Assembly (NCBI GenBank): GCA_013697785.1
Contig: JACCWE010000109.1
Location: forward strand, 1 to 64,000
Source of the DNA: Gemmatimonadaceae bacterium
GTDB taxonomy: Bacteria; Gemmatimonadota; Gemmatimonadetes; Gemmatimonadales; Gemmatimonadaceae
Length of the DNA stretch: 64,000 bases
Direction: 5' to 3'
A program made the position numbers and the translations under genes. The notes under the pieces are model-generated. The model did not search any database, was not told the DNA's origin, and worked only from the letters and a program-made list of their open reading frames with translations. Positions within the stretch are counted from its first letter, which is position 1; every line of letters begins with the position of its first letter. This document shows, piece after piece, positions 1-9,805 of this stretch.

Positions 1-1353
1 CCCGGCGGCGCGCCCGCGCTCGGCACGGTGTGGCCCGGCGTCGCGGCGTATCCGGACTTTTCGAAGCAGAGCGTGCGCGCATGGTGGGGCGCCGCGCAGG
101 CCGCCGTCGTCGACATGGGTGTGCGCGGGATCTGGAACGACATGAACGAGCCCGCGTCGTTCTCGGGCCTCACACTCTCCGACCTGGTGCAGTTCGACGG
201 CGACGAACATCCCGGCATGCACGCCGAGTATCACAACCAGTACGGCACGCTCATGGCGCGCGCATCGTTCGAAGGGCTCGCCAAGCTGCGCCCGCAGCTC
301 CGCCCCTTTGTCATCACGCGCGCGGCGTACACGGGCGTCCAGCGCTACTCGAGCGTCTGGACCGGCGACAATAAGTCGACCTGGGCGCATCTTCGCATTT
401 CGCTACCAATGGTGATCTCGCTCAGTCTGTCGGGCGAGCCTTTCGCCGGCTCGGACATCGGCGGCTTTACCGGCACGCCGACGCCGGAGCTCTACGCGCG
501 CTGGCTCGCCTCCGCGGCGCTCCTCCCGCTCTTCCGCACGCACTCGTCCATCGATGTCCCCAGACGCGAGCCGTGGAGCTACGGTCCGGAGTACGAGCGC
601 GCGAACCGCGCGGTGATCCGCCTGCGCTACAAGCTCCTCCCCGCTGTGTACACGGCGTTCCGACAACACGCGATCACGGGCGCACCCGCCGTACGCCCGA
701 TCTTCTGGAACGACCTCGCCGACACCCTCGCCCTCACCACCAGCGACGAGTTTCTCCTCGGGGATCATCTCCTCGCCGCTCCCGTCCTCGACTCCGCGAA
801 GGATTCGCGCGAAGTCTATCTGCCGCGCGGCCGCTGGTATCGCATCGGCACCGACAGCGCGTACGACGGCGCGCGGTCAATCACCGCCTCCGCTCCCGAA
901 GCGCTCCACGCCCACGGCGACAGCTCCGCGCTCGGAGGCCTCCCGCTCTTCGCTCGCGCAGGCGCGGTGATCCCGATGCAAAGCGTTCAGTCATACGAAG
1001 GCCAGCACGCAGTAGATACGCTCCAGCTGCATGTGTGGCCGACGTCGGCATCTCCGGTCACGAGCATGCTGTACGAAGATGCCGGCGACGGCTACAGCTA
1101 CCAGCGCGGCGACTTCCGCGCGACCACGATCACCACGAGCGTACTCGGCGCGAACGGCGCGCTCGCGGTCAAGCTCGCGCGCGAGGGCACGTACGCGGGC
1201 GCGCGCACGTACGCCGTGACGCTGCACGCGATGCACAGACCGAGACTCGTCCGCACGGACGGGCGCACACTCGCCCCTCGCTACGACTCAGACACGCGGC
1301 TCACAACCTTCGCAATTCCCTCGGCGACGCGCACGATCACGATCTCGCCGTAG
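1..1353 (+). CDS. GH31 family alpha-glucosidase, C-terminal part (5' end outside window)
   Basis: This is the C-terminal part of a glycoside hydrolase family 31 enzyme, which releases terminal alpha-linked glucose or xylose. The frame is open from base 1, so the start lies upstream. The family's catalytic nucleophile block WNDMNEP is encoded near 133-153, with the nucleophile Asp at 139-141. The acid/base Asp is expected in the WTGDNKSTW block encoded near 358-384. A GSDIGGF motif follows, then the beta-sandwich C-terminal domains. The gene converges on the PTS genes across about 165 bp in which I see only a weak GC-rich hairpin. Whether the product is exported cannot be judged because the N-terminus is missing. 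Family assignment is firm; alpha-glucosidase rather than alpha-xylosidase is inferred. Confidence 0.93.
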   Translation, partial: PGGAPALGTVWPGVAAYPDFSKQSVRAWWGAAQAAVVDMGVRGIWNDMNEPASFSGLTLSDLVQFDGDEHPGMHAEYHNQYGTLMARASFEGLAKLRPQLRPFVITRAAYTGVQRYSSVWTGDNKSTWAHLRISLPMVISLSLSGEPFAGSDIGGFTGTPTPELYARWLASAALLPLFRTHSSIDVPRREPWSYGPEYERANRAVIRLRYKLLPAVYTAFRQHAITGAPAVRPIFWNDLADTLALTTSDEFLLGDHLLAAPVLDSAKDSREVYLPRGRWYRIGTDSAYDGARSITASAPEALHAHGDSSALGGLPLFARAGAVIPMQSVQSYEGQHAVDTLQLHVWPTSASPVTSMLYEDAGDGYSYQRGDFRATTITTSVLGANGALAVKLAREGTYAGARTYAVTLHAMHRPRLVRTDGRTLAPRYDSDTRLTTFAIPSATRTITISP

Positions 1354-1518
1354 TCTCCACGCCGACGGAAGCGCTCACGCGCGCTACATACTCGGGAGCG
1401 CGCAAGGTGCGTGAGAAGCGGTCGGTCTGCGCGCCGAGCGGAGATGTGAGCGCGAATGCCGGCAGCGCGAGCGGTGTACGCGCGGACCGGTGCTGCGACC
1501 TTCGTCACGCCACCGCCG

Positions 1519-3390
1519 TCACGTCGCCATTTGCGCGATCTGCTCTCGCGTCTCGTCGAGCGCGATCGCGATCGCAGCCGCATCCTCGCCGACTATCACG
1601 TGCACGACGCTGTTGGGCAGGCGCCAGACGCCGAGCGCTCCGGCGCGGGTGAGCGCGCCGTCCTTCACGAGATCCGCATCGCGCAGTACGACGCGGAGCC
1701 GCGTGAGCGAGCACAATCCCGCGTTCACAATGTTACTCGCGCCACCGAGTGCGGCGAGGATGAGCGCAGCGCGATCGCGAAGGGCAGGAGTGACGTGGAG
1801 CGGCTTCGGTCCGCGAGACTTGGCGGCGATCGATGGCGCGTCGGAAGCGGGCGCCGGCTGAGCGACAGGCGCCATTTTCGGCGCAACAACAGACGACACC
1901 ACCGCCGCCGCGCCGCCGCTCCCCCGCATGTACTCCTCCATGTCCGTCTTCAGATTCTCCGACCGCGTCCCGAATACCGCCTGCATTCCGCTCGGCACCG
2001 TCATCACGCCGGTGGCGCCGAGCGCCTTGAGCGCATCGGGATTCGCGCGCGCGTTGTCGTAGAGCTCGAGTCTGAGCCGGGTGATGCACGCGTCGAGTCC
2101 CTTGATGTTCGTCGCGCCGCCGAACGCCGCGACGAGCTTCGCCGCCATCGAGTCGCCGACGACACTCGGCGTCGCACCCGCCCCCGCCGCACGGTCCGCC
2201 GCCCCCTGCACCGCCTCGTCCGATTCCCTTCCCGGCGTCTTCAGGTCGAAGGCGAGGATGAGCGTGCGGAAGATCAGATAGTAGATCGTCGCCCACGCGA
2301 GGCCGAGCGGGACGAGCCACAGCCCGCGCGTCGAGTGCGGGAAGAGCACGATGTAGTCGATCAGCCCGTGCGAGAACGTCGTGCTGTGGTGAATCCCGAG
2401 CTCGATGGCAACCCAGTACGCCGCACCCGCAAGCAGCGCATGAATTCCGTACAGCACCGGCGCGACGAACAGAAATGCGAACTCGATCGGCTCCGTGATC
2501 CCCGTGAGAAACGATGTGAGCGCGGCCGAGATCATGATGCCGCCGATGCGCGCGCGATTCTCCGGCTTCGCCGTGCGCCAGATCGCGAGCGCCGCCGCGG
2601 GAAGGCCCCACATCTTGAAGAGATATCCGCCGGCGAGATTTCCCGCGGTCGGATCGCCGGCGACGAAGCGGTTGATCTCACCGTGGATGATCTTCCCGCT
2701 CGCGGGATCGGTGTAGGTCCCAACCTCGAAGAAGAAGGGCACGTTCCAGATGTGGTGCAGGCCAAACGGAAGCAGCGCGCGCTCGACCACACCATAGAGT
2801 GCGAACGCCGTCGCCGGATGCGCCGTGGCCGCCCAGTGCGAGAAGCTATCGATGCCGTTGCCGATCGGCGGCCAGATGAGGCTCAGCACGATCCCGACGA
2901 ACACGGCGGCGAAGGCGGTGAGAATCGGCACCGAGCGCTTGCCGGCGAAGAATCCGAGATACGCCGGAAGCGTGAGTCGATAGTATCGATTGAACAACAC
3001 AGCCGCGACCGCGCCGATGAGAATTCCGCCGAACACTCCCGTCTCGATCGACGGGATGCCCATCACCAGCTTCGGATCGTAGTGGAGGAGCGGCGCCATC
3101 ACTCCCATCGTCGCGAGCATCACGGCGAAGCCGACCACCGCCGCGAGCGCCGCGACGCCGTCATTTCCCGTAAGACCGAGCGCGACACCGATCGCGAAGA
3201 TCAGCGGAAGATTTCCGAAGATCGCGCCGCCCGCCTGCGCCATCACGCTCGAGACGACCTCGGGAAGCGCCTTGAACTTCGCGCTCCCAACGCCGAGCAG
3301 AATTCCCGCCGCCGGAAGCACCGACACCGGCAGCATCAGCGACTTCCCGATCTTCTGCAGCGATCCGAACGCCGAGCGAGTGAAGCTCAT
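1519..3390 (-). CDS. PTS glucose/N-acetylglucosamine-type transporter EIIC-EIIB-EIIB
   Basis: Membrane permease of the phosphotransferase system, 623 aa. Residues about 1-390 form the multi-spanning EIIC domain with the GITEPIEF signature of the glucose/GlcNAc family and a conserved HHIWNVPF segment. Two EIIB-like domains follow: the first (about 425-505) has the phospho-cysteine in [11 protein letters not shown], and the second (about 548-623) keeps a Cys in [13 protein letters not shown]. The usual protein has one EIIB, so the second copy is odd. The ATG at 3388-3390 overlaps the TGA of the upstream EI fusion (ATGA), which indicates translational coupling and sets the start. No EIIA is present here because that domain sits in the upstream gene. 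Glucose versus GlcNAc specificity cannot be read from sequence; the neighbouring GH31 gene hints at glucose. Confidence 0.92.
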   Translation of the reverse strand: MSFTRSAFGSLQKIGKSLMLPVSVLPAAGILLGVGSAKFKALPEVVSSVMAQAGGAIFGNLPLIFAIGVALGLTGNDGVAALAAVVGFAVMLATMGVMAPLLHYDPKLVMGIPSIETGVFGGILIGAVAAVLFNRYYRLTLPAYLGFFAGKRSVPILTAFAAVFVGIVLSLIWPPIGNGIDSFSHWAATAHPATAFALYGVVERALLPFGLHHIWNVPFFFEVGTYTDPASGKIIHGEINRFVAGDPTAGNLAGGYLFKMWGLPAAALAIWRTAKPENRARIGGIMISAALTSFLTGITEPIEFAFLFVAPVLYGIHALLAGAAYWVAIELGIHHSTTFSHGLIDYIVLFPHSTRGLWLVPLGLAWATIYYLIFRTLILAFDLKTPGRESDEAVQGAADRAAGAGATPSVVGDSMAAKLVAAFGGATNIKGLDACITRLRLELYDNARANPDALKALGATGVMTVPSGMQAVFGTRSENLKTDMEEYMRGSGGAAAVVSSVVAPKMAPVAQPAPASDAPSIAAKSRGPKPLHVTPALRDRAALILAALGGASNIVNAGLCSLTRLRVVLRDADLVKDGALTRAGALGVWRLPNSVVHVIVGEDAAAIAIALDETREQIAQMAT

Positions 3391-6032
3391 GTCGCGCTCC
3401 CGGTTTTTCGGCCCGCAAATCTCGCGACGATCGCGCGCACCGCCGCGCCATCCTCCGCATTCACCGCCTCGGCCGCCATCTCGCGGCAGAGCGCCATCGA
3501 CAGCCCGCGCACGCGCGCCTTCACCGCTGGAATGATCGGCACGTCGACACTGAGCTCGTCGACGCCGAGTCCGAGGAGAACCGGCACCGCATCGAGATCG
3601 CCGGCGAGCGCGCCGCATACGCCCACCCAGCGTCCGTAGCCGTGCGCGCCGGCGGCCGTGCGCTCGATGAGTCGCAGCACCGCCGGGTGCAGCGCGTCGA
3701 CCTGCGGCGCGAGCGCGGGGTTCGTGCGGTCCATCGCGAGGGTGTACTGCGTGAGGTCGTTGGTGCCGATCGAAAGGAAGCTCGCCTCGCGCGCGAACTG
3801 GTCCGCGATCATTGCGGCGGCCGGCGTCTCGACCATGATGCCGATCGGGATCACGGGCACTCCCATCGCGGCACGCTCTGCTTCGACCATCGCGCGCGCC
3901 GCGCGCCATTCCGCGATCGTCGCGATCATCGGGAACATGAGCGCCACCTTCCCCACCTTCGACGCGCGCAGGATCGCGCGGATCTGCTCGCGCATCACGT
4001 CCGGGCGGCTCAGCGTGAAGCGCACGCCGCGCTCGCCGAGGAACGGATTGAGCTCGGCGCCGATCGGCAGATAGGCGAGCGGCTTGTCGCCGCCGACATC
4101 GAGCGTGCGAATGACGAGTATCCGATCGGGCCCGAGCGCGCGCGCGACGGCGGAGTAGCTCTCGGCCTGCTCGTCCTCGCTCGGGCGGGCGTCGCGATGC
4201 ATGAAGAGGAATTCGCTCCGGAGCAGTCCGACTCCCTCTCCACCCATCTCGACGACGCGCGCGCCTTCCCTCGCATCGCCGACGTTGCCGACGACCTCGA
4301 TGCGGTGCCCGTCGGTGGTGAGAGCCGGGCGCAGCGCGACGGAGAGCTCGCTCGCGCGAAGCGCGTCGCTCGATGCGCGCCGCCTCGCGATTTCCGCCTC
4401 CTGGGCGGCGCTCGGCGCGAGGCGCATCACGCCGGCATCCGCGTCGAGGATCACGCGCGTTCCCGAAGCGAGATCGAGGGCGCGCGGGTCAATGCCAGCG
4501 ATCGCCGGGATGCCGAGCCCGCGCGCCAGGATCGCGGCGTGCGACGTCGCGCTGCCGGAGGTGGTGCAGAAGCCGAGGACGCGCGTGCGATCGAGCGACG
4601 CGGTGTCCGACGGCGCGAGATCCTCGGCCACGATGATCGATCCCTCTGGCACTTCCTGCGCAGACGGCCTGGAGGTGCCGCCCGCAGCACCATCGACTAG
4701 CAGCCGCAGCACGCGCCGGCCGACATCGCGGAGATCCGCGGCGCGTCCCGCTATCAGCTGGCTCTTGAGCGCGAGCAGGCGATCGGCCTGCGCGGTGTAC
4801 GCCTTCTTCCACGCGAAGGCCGCGCTGTCGCCGTGACGAATGCCGATCGCGGCGGCATCGAGCAGCTCGGGATCCTCGAGCAGCTCCTGGTGCGCGCGGA
4901 AGATGTCCGCACGCCCCGTGTCGGCGTCGTCGGCCATGCGCGAGCGCAGCGTGTGGAGCTGCGAGCGTGCGGCGACGAGCGCGGCGTCGAGGATGCGGCG
5001 CTCCTGCTGCGCATCGGCGGCATGCAGCTCGCTCACGGCGTCATCGTGGCGGAACTGAAAGACATTGCCGACAGCGACACCCGGCGATGCGGAGACACCT
5101 CGAAGCTCAGTACTGACCGCGGGGGCAGGCGCCGCCGCTGCCCGCGTGGTGGGATCGGCGGCTGGTGCGCCAGCGGATGCGGCCGCAGGAGCCGGCGAAT
5201 GCGCGCCCTGATCGCTTCCGCCACTCGCGAGCAGCTCCACGATCGCCGCCATCGCCTGCGCTGCGTCGCTCCCGCGCGCAACCACCGTCACCGCATCGCC
5301 CGCCGCGATCTCGAGCGACATGATCGAGACAACGCTCCGCGCGTTGGCCTCCTTCGCACCGCTCACCAGCCGCACGTCCGAGGTAAAGCGCCGCGCGGCC
5401 GCGGTGATCATCGCCGCCGGGCGCGCGTGCAACCCGGACTCCGTCGTGATCACCACCGGATGAGACCGAAGCGAATCTCCGGCCGGGGCTTCCGTGCTCG
5501 ACACGCTCACAGCCGCCGACGGCGCAAGCACGATGCGCATCAGCACGTCTCGCCCCGCAGTGACGATCCCCTCACTCCGCTCGATCGACGCGATCGCGTC
5601 GACGTTGGTCACCACTACCTGTGTCAGCAGACTCCTCGCCTTGCGCGCGACGAGATCCGCGTCGAAGGAGAGAAGGGGCGCGCCGAGGCGCACGATGTCA
5701 TCCTCCTTCACGAGCGCTGTGAAACCCTCACCCTTCAACATCACCGTGTCGAGGCCGACATGGATGATGATCTCCAGCCCCTGGGCCAGCAGGGTCACCG
5801 CGTGGTTCGCGCGATGCACCTGCAGCACGCGCGCGTCGCACGGCGCGAGCACCGTACTGCTCATCGGATCGATCGAGGCGCCGTCGCCAACGAGCCGCTG
5901 CGCGAACGCCGGATCGGGCACGTCCTCGAGCGGCACGATGACGCCCGACAAGGGCGCGACTATCACCAGCACCTTCGCGTTCGTATCCGTGCGGGCAGGC
6001 TCGTTGCTCATCAGCACCGACTGTTGAGACAT
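3387..6032 (-). CDS. ptsP: EIIA(Glc)-HPr-Enzyme I fusion (phosphoenolpyruvate-protein phosphotransferase)
   Basis: Soluble PTS phosphorelay protein of about 881 aa with three modules. An EIIA-Glc domain (about 20-165) has its His in the [12 protein letters not shown] block. An HPr domain (about 190-280) has GLHARPAA carrying the phospho-His. Enzyme I (about 315-870) has the phospho-His loop [21 protein letters not shown], the PEP-binding LRSEFLFM and [14 protein letters not shown] segments, and the C-terminal Cys in GVCGALAGD. Ala/Pro-rich linkers separate the modules. Together with the overlapping EIICBB gene it supplies a complete PEP-to-sugar relay from two genes. The ATG at 6030-6032 was chosen over an adjacent TTG; neither has a clear Shine-Dalgarno, and an in-frame ATG seven codons later is possible. 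This gene would be transcribed first. Confidence 0.93.
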   Translation of the reverse strand: MSQQSVLMSNEPARTDTNAKVLVIVAPLSGVIVPLEDVPDPAFAQRLVGDGASIDPMSSTVLAPCDARVLQVHRANHAVTLLAQGLEIIIHVGLDTVMLKGEGFTALVKEDDIVRLGAPLLSFDADLVARKARSLLTQVVVTNVDAIASIERSEGIVTAGRDVLMRIVLAPSAAVSVSSTEAPAGDSLRSHPVVITTESGLHARPAAMITAAARRFTSDVRLVSGAKEANARSVVSIMSLEIAAGDAVTVVARGSDAAQAMAAIVELLASGGSDQGAHSPAPAAASAGAPAADPTTRAAAAPAPAVSTELRGVSASPGVAVGNVFQFRHDDAVSELHAADAQQERRILDAALVAARSQLHTLRSRMADDADTGRADIFRAHQELLEDPELLDAAAIGIRHGDSAAFAWKKAYTAQADRLLALKSQLIAGRAADLRDVGRRVLRLLVDGAAGGTSRPSAQEVPEGSIIVAEDLAPSDTASLDRTRVLGFCTTSGSATSHAAILARGLGIPAIAGIDPRALDLASGTRVILDADAGVMRLAPSAAQEAEIARRRASSDALRASELSVALRPALTTDGHRIEVVGNVGDAREGARVVEMGGEGVGLLRSEFLFMHRDARPSEDEQAESYSAVARALGPDRILVIRTLDVGGDKPLAYLPIGAELNPFLGERGVRFTLSRPDVMREQIRAILRASKVGKVALMFPMIATIAEWRAARAMVEAERAAMGVPVIPIGIMVETPAAAMIADQFAREASFLSIGTNDLTQYTLAMDRTNPALAPQVDALHPAVLRLIERTAAGAHGYGRWVGVCGALAGDLDAVPVLLGLGVDELSVDVPIIPAVKARVRGLSMALCREMAAEAVNAEDGAAVRAIVARFAGRKTGSAT

Positions 6033-6106
6033 CAAGGGGAGAGAAAAAATTGCAGCTCCGCCGCATGACGCGACGGAGCGACAATACTACATGATAGCGG
6101 CCCCTG

Positions 6107-6553
6107 CTACCTTGCCGGCACTTCCTCGTGGCGCCCGTACATCGCGGCCGTCACGCACTTCCCCGCCACCACCTTCCACACGCGAAGATAGGTCAGATCG
6201 TAGGCGACGTGCTTCCCGGTCGCCGAGTCGTCGAACTCGACGTGCACGCTGCCATCGTCCCACGCCATCGACCCGTCCGACGTCGCTTCCACTTTATAGA
6301 TGCTGAAGACGTGGGGCTGCTCGTTTCTTCGCTCGTTTTCGTGAAGCCTGCGGAGCGTGTCGAGGGACGGGAGACCGACGACGGCAGAGCGGCCCGCGAC
6401 GACGTTGAAGTAGAGATCCGGCGCCGCGAGCTCGGTGACCGATACTGCGGCGAGCTTGCGCACGGCCGCTTCGTTGCAGCGTGACTGGGCCGACAAGGGC
6501 ATCGCTGAAGCGAGCAGTGCGAGAGTCGTGAACGCATGAAACGAGATTCGCAT
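6107..6553 (-). CDS. Secreted small protein, NTF2/SnoaL-like (DUF4440-like)
   Basis: A 148-aa protein. The start at 6551-6553 gives a classic signal peptide beginning MRISFHAF and ending near ALLASAMPLSAQS; a longer upstream frame would bury this signal. The mature part has the pattern of a small cone-shaped NTF2/SnoaL domain: an acidic DDGSVHVEFDDSATGKH strand, then YLRVWKVVAGKCVTAAMYGRH, which resembles the C-terminal strands of DUF4440 proteins. No catalytic residues can be assigned. It is divergent from the TonB receptor across a 229-bp intergenic region that must hold both promoters. Function unknown; fold assignment is by eye. Confidence 0.7.
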   Translation of the reverse strand: MRISFHAFTTLALLASAMPLSAQSRCNEAAVRKLAAVSVTELAAPDLYFNVVAGRSAVVGLPSLDTLRRLHENERRNEQPHVFSIYKVEATSDGSMAWDDGSVHVEFDDSATGKHVAYDLTYLRVWKVVAGKCVTAAMYGRHEEVPAR

Positions 6554-6782
6554 ACTTGTTCGGCCGTGTGAGGATAGGCGCGCATCGAACGATGCACGGA
6601 AGGTAGCGTGCATCCGTCCGCGCGTCGCCGTCGGGCGAATCTGTCCCTTGGCAGAGGTTGACGTCCCCGCCTGCATTTCGTACTGTGACGAGATCGCTAC
6701 GTATCCGGTCCCGCCCAGCATGCCGGAACCTCCGTTCACGCGGGGACAGCGATTCGCCATTCACGGTTCACTCCGGGAACTC

Positions 6783-9560
6783 ATGCGCGCCTCGTCACTC
6801 GTCCTTCGTATCTCCTGCATGCTGGCTCTCGCCGGCAGCGCAGTCGCTGCTCAATCCGGCACCATCAAGGGCACGGTCACCGACTCCTCGACGGGTCCGG
6901 TCATCGGCGCCGTCGTCACGGTCGATGCATCCGCGCTGCTCACGCAGACGAATGCGCGCGGCGGTTACGAATTCCGCGGCGTCTCCGCCGGCACGCACAC
7001 CGTTCGCGTTCGCGCACTCGGGCACACGCCCGCGACGCAATCGGTGACCGTCGAGGCAACCGGCTCCGTCACCGCCGACTTCGCACTCGGCTCGAACGCC
7101 GTGGAGCTCGCGCGAGTCGAGGTCGTTGCCGGATCGCGCGCGCGCCACCAGGCGGCCGACGAGCTCGCGGTGCCGGTCGACGTGTTCACCACCGAACAGA
7201 TCCAGCAGCAGGGGACGACCGAAACCGGTCGAATTCTCGCGCAGCTGTCGCCGAGCATCAACATGCCGCACCAGAGCGTCACGGATGCCACGGACATCGT
7301 GCAGCCGTTCACTCTGCGCGGTCTCTCGCCCGATCACACGCTCGTGCTCATCAATGGATGGCGCCAGCATCAGACGGCGCTCCTCAACACCTTCGCCTAC
7401 GGAATGGGCGCGGGCTCGAGCGGTGTGGATCTCAACGCGATCCCTGGCGGCGCGATCGAGCGGGTGGAAGTGCTGCGCGACGGTGACGCGGCGGACTACG
7501 GCTCCGACGCGATCGCGGGCGTCGTCAACATCAAGATGAAGGAAGGGCCGTTCACGCCATTTCTGAACGTGCAGGGCGGGCAGTACTTCACGGCCGACTA
7601 TCCGCACGACGGCGCCGGCGTCGATCTCAACGGCGGCGTTGGGCTCAAGCTCGGCCGCGGCTCGCTCGCGCTCTTCGGGGAGTTCAAGCACGACGACGCG
7701 ACGAACCGCGCGTGGCCGGACAAGTTCCTCGCCGATGCGAACGGCATCACGGACGACATCGACACGCTCACGGGCAAGATCATCCACAAGAACAACAGCC
7801 TCAAGCAGCCCAACTATCACTGGGGCGACGGCGAGCTTCGCAACGGACAGACGTTCGCGAACTTCCGCATGCCGCTGAGTGCGAGCGGCAACACCGAGGT
7901 CTACGCCTTCGGCGGATTCAGCGATCACTTCGGCACCGGCAACGCCTTCTGGCGCTATCTCGACAGCAATCGCAACTGGCAGGAGATCTATCCGCAAGGC
8001 TTCCTCCCGGAGTTCAATCCTACCGCGAAGGACTACTCGGCCACGGGCGGTATCCGCACGACGGCGGCCGGATGGTCGCTCGACTTCGGCGGCTCGTACG
8101 GACTGAGCACCTTCGACTATCACCTGCGCAACACGAACAACCCGTCGCTCGGCCCCTGTCTCGATGTTGCATGCGCGCCGGGCGCCGACGGGGTTCTTGG
8201 CACCGCAGATGATCCGGGCATTTCGAATCAGACGAGTTTCTACGCGGGGAGGCTGCGTCGCAGCGAGTACGAGCTGGGCATCAACGGCTCGAAGGCGTTC
8301 GAGGTCGGTTTGCACGCGCCCCTCAACGTCGCGGCGGGAGTGCTTTTTCGCGGTGAGGATTATCAGATTCAGGCGGGTGAGCTCGCGTCGTACGTGAACG
8401 GCGGCCACCAGGCGCAGGACTCCGCGGGCAGTGACCCGAGCGGTGCGGCGCCGGCAGGATCGTCCGGCTTCGGCGGGTTCCGCCCGCAGGATGCGAGTGA
8501 TCACAGCCGAAACAACATCGGCGCGTATGTCGATCTCGAGACGAATCTCACGCCGAACTTTCTCGCGAACGTCGCGGGGCGGGTCGAGCACTACAGCGAC
8601 TTCGGATCGAACGTCTCGGGGAAGCTCGCCCTTCGCTATCAGCCCGCGAAGCAGTTCGTGATTCGCGGCTCGTTGAGCAACGGATTCCGCGCACCGGGAT
8701 TGGCACAGAGTTACTTCAGCCACATCACCACGAACTTCATTGGCGGCCAGCTCTACGAGATCGGCAACTTCCCCGTCGACGCGCGCGCCGCGCAAATCTT
8801 CGGGGCGAAGCCGCTCAAGGAAGAGAAGTCGGTCAACATCAGCAGCGGTTTCGCGTACACTCCGGTGGATAACTTCACGCTCACCGTCGACTACTTCCAC
8901 ATCAAGATCACCGACCGCATCCTGCTCGGCGCGACCTTCGCGGACACCGTGGCGCAGAACATTCTCGCCGACTCGGGGATCACGGGGATCGCGGGCGTCC
9001 AGTTCTTCACGAACGGTCTCGACACGAAGACGGACGGCATCGACGCGACCGCGAACTATCGCATGCCCGCCGGCAACGGTTCGTTCGACTTCAACCTCGG
9101 CGCGAACTACACCCGCAACAAGATCACGCGCGTCGATCCGCTCCCCGCGGTGCTCCAGGGTCGCAACACGGATGTGACGAGCATCCTCGATCTGGTGACG
9201 ACGCTGGGGATCGAGAAGGAGCGTCCGGATTGGCGCGGTACGCTGACCACGCAGTACTCGCTCTCGCGCTTTCATGCGCTCGCACGCGTGTCGTACTTCG
9301 GCAGCTTCGAGTCCGCGCAGCCGAGCTTTACAGATGCGGAACGCTACGGCGGAAAGACGCTCGTCGACACAGAGATCGGCTATCGCTTCAACGCCGTCAA
9401 TCTCTCGATCGGTGCGCGCAACCTGTTCGATGTGTACCCGGATCAGCCGAAGGCGGAGTACAACAACAACGACAACACCTTCCCGTGGGCGGCGGCGAGC
9501 CCGTTTGGGTATAACGGGCGGTATCTGTATACGAGGGCGGAGATTTCGTTGGGGTGGTGA
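6783..9560 (+). CDS. TonB-dependent receptor with N-terminal carboxypeptidase-regulatory-like domain
   Basis: Outer-membrane gated channel of 925 aa. A signal peptide (about 1-23) is followed by a CarboxypepD_reg-like domain (about 25-105, GTIKGTVTDSSTGPVIGAVV), a plug domain (about 125-250, with FTLRGLSPDHTLVLINGWR and IERVEVLRDGDAADYGSDAIAGVVNI spread across it) and the beta-barrel, which ends in an aromatic Trp. The ATG at 6783 follows CCGGGAACTC and gives the proper signal peptide; the frame is open further upstream but codes no sensible N-terminus there. A strong terminator follows 36 bp downstream, so it is probably monocistronic. Ligand unknown; the plug sequence type is common in polymer- or siderophore-uptake receptors, which is inference. 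Confidence 0.95.
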   Translation: MRASSLVLRISCMLALAGSAVAAQSGTIKGTVTDSSTGPVIGAVVTVDASALLTQTNARGGYEFRGVSAGTHTVRVRALGHTPATQSVTVEATGSVTADFALGSNAVELARVEVVAGSRARHQAADELAVPVDVFTTEQIQQQGTTETGRILAQLSPSINMPHQSVTDATDIVQPFTLRGLSPDHTLVLINGWRQHQTALLNTFAYGMGAGSSGVDLNAIPGGAIERVEVLRDGDAADYGSDAIAGVVNIKMKEGPFTPFLNVQGGQYFTADYPHDGAGVDLNGGVGLKLGRGSLALFGEFKHDDATNRAWPDKFLADANGITDDIDTLTGKIIHKNNSLKQPNYHWGDGELRNGQTFANFRMPLSASGNTEVYAFGGFSDHFGTGNAFWRYLDSNRNWQEIYPQGFLPEFNPTAKDYSATGGIRTTAAGWSLDFGGSYGLSTFDYHLRNTNNPSLGPCLDVACAPGADGVLGTADDPGISNQTSFYAGRLRRSEYELGINGSKAFEVGLHAPLNVAAGVLFRGEDYQIQAGELASYVNGGHQAQDSAGSDPSGAAPAGSSGFGGFRPQDASDHSRNNIGAYVDLETNLTPNFLANVAGRVEHYSDFGSNVSGKLALRYQPAKQFVIRGSLSNGFRAPGLAQSYFSHITTNFIGGQLYEIGNFPVDARAAQIFGAKPLKEEKSVNISSGFAYTPVDNFTLTVDYFHIKITDRILLGATFADTVAQNILADSGITGIAGVQFFTNGLDTKTDGIDATANYRMPAGNGSFDFNLGANYTRNKITRVDPLPAVLQGRNTDVTSILDLVTTLGIEKERPDWRGTLTTQYSLSRFHALARVSYFGSFESAQPSFTDAERYGGKTLVDTEIGYRFNAVNLSIGARNLFDVYPDQPKAEYNNNDNTFPWAAASPFGYNGRYLYTRAEISLGW

Positions 9561-9595
9561 GGGTGAGGGTGTAGCTCGCTAAGGTGTAACGCTTT

Positions 9596-9633
9596 GAAAC
9601 GACCCCCCGGCTCTCGAGTCGGGGGGTCGTTTC
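9596..9633 (+). terminator. Rho-independent terminator after the TonB receptor
   Basis: A perfect 14-bp stem (GAAACGACCCCCCG at 9596-9609 against 9620-9633) encloses a 10-nt loop. The descending arm ends in TCGTTTC followed by TATAG. It sits 36 bp past the receptor stop codon. The symmetric A/T ends mean it could also act on the minus strand, but no minus-strand gene ends here. Confidence 0.85.
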
Positions 9634-9805
9634 TATAGTGGGTCGATGCACACCAACAAGATCGGCGGTGACGCACGCGCGCTATTGCGGAAGTGATCGG
9701 TACTCCTATTGTTGTCGCACCGTGGGCAAGTCACGGTTATCGAGTCCCGCGCTTCGCTGCGGCCCCGATGTTGGCACCCGATAACGACTCCGTCCAAGGC
9801 ATCGA

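Noticed and set aside
1354-1518. GC-rich hairpin between the GH31 and PTS genes as a bidirectional terminator
   Set aside because: Pairing is short and interrupted (CTCACGC against GCGTGAG with a bulge) and no T-tract follows, so I did not call it.
1456-3639. A long plus-strand frame of 727 codons opposite the PTS permease
   Set aside because: Arg/Asp-rich low-complexity product, antisense to a clearly conserved transporter; it is a GC-skew shadow.
6795-9275. An 826-codon minus-strand frame antisense to the TonB receptor
   Set aside because: The receptor on the plus strand has all expected domains, while the antisense product has no recognisable motif and a repetitive Arg/Glu/Val composition.
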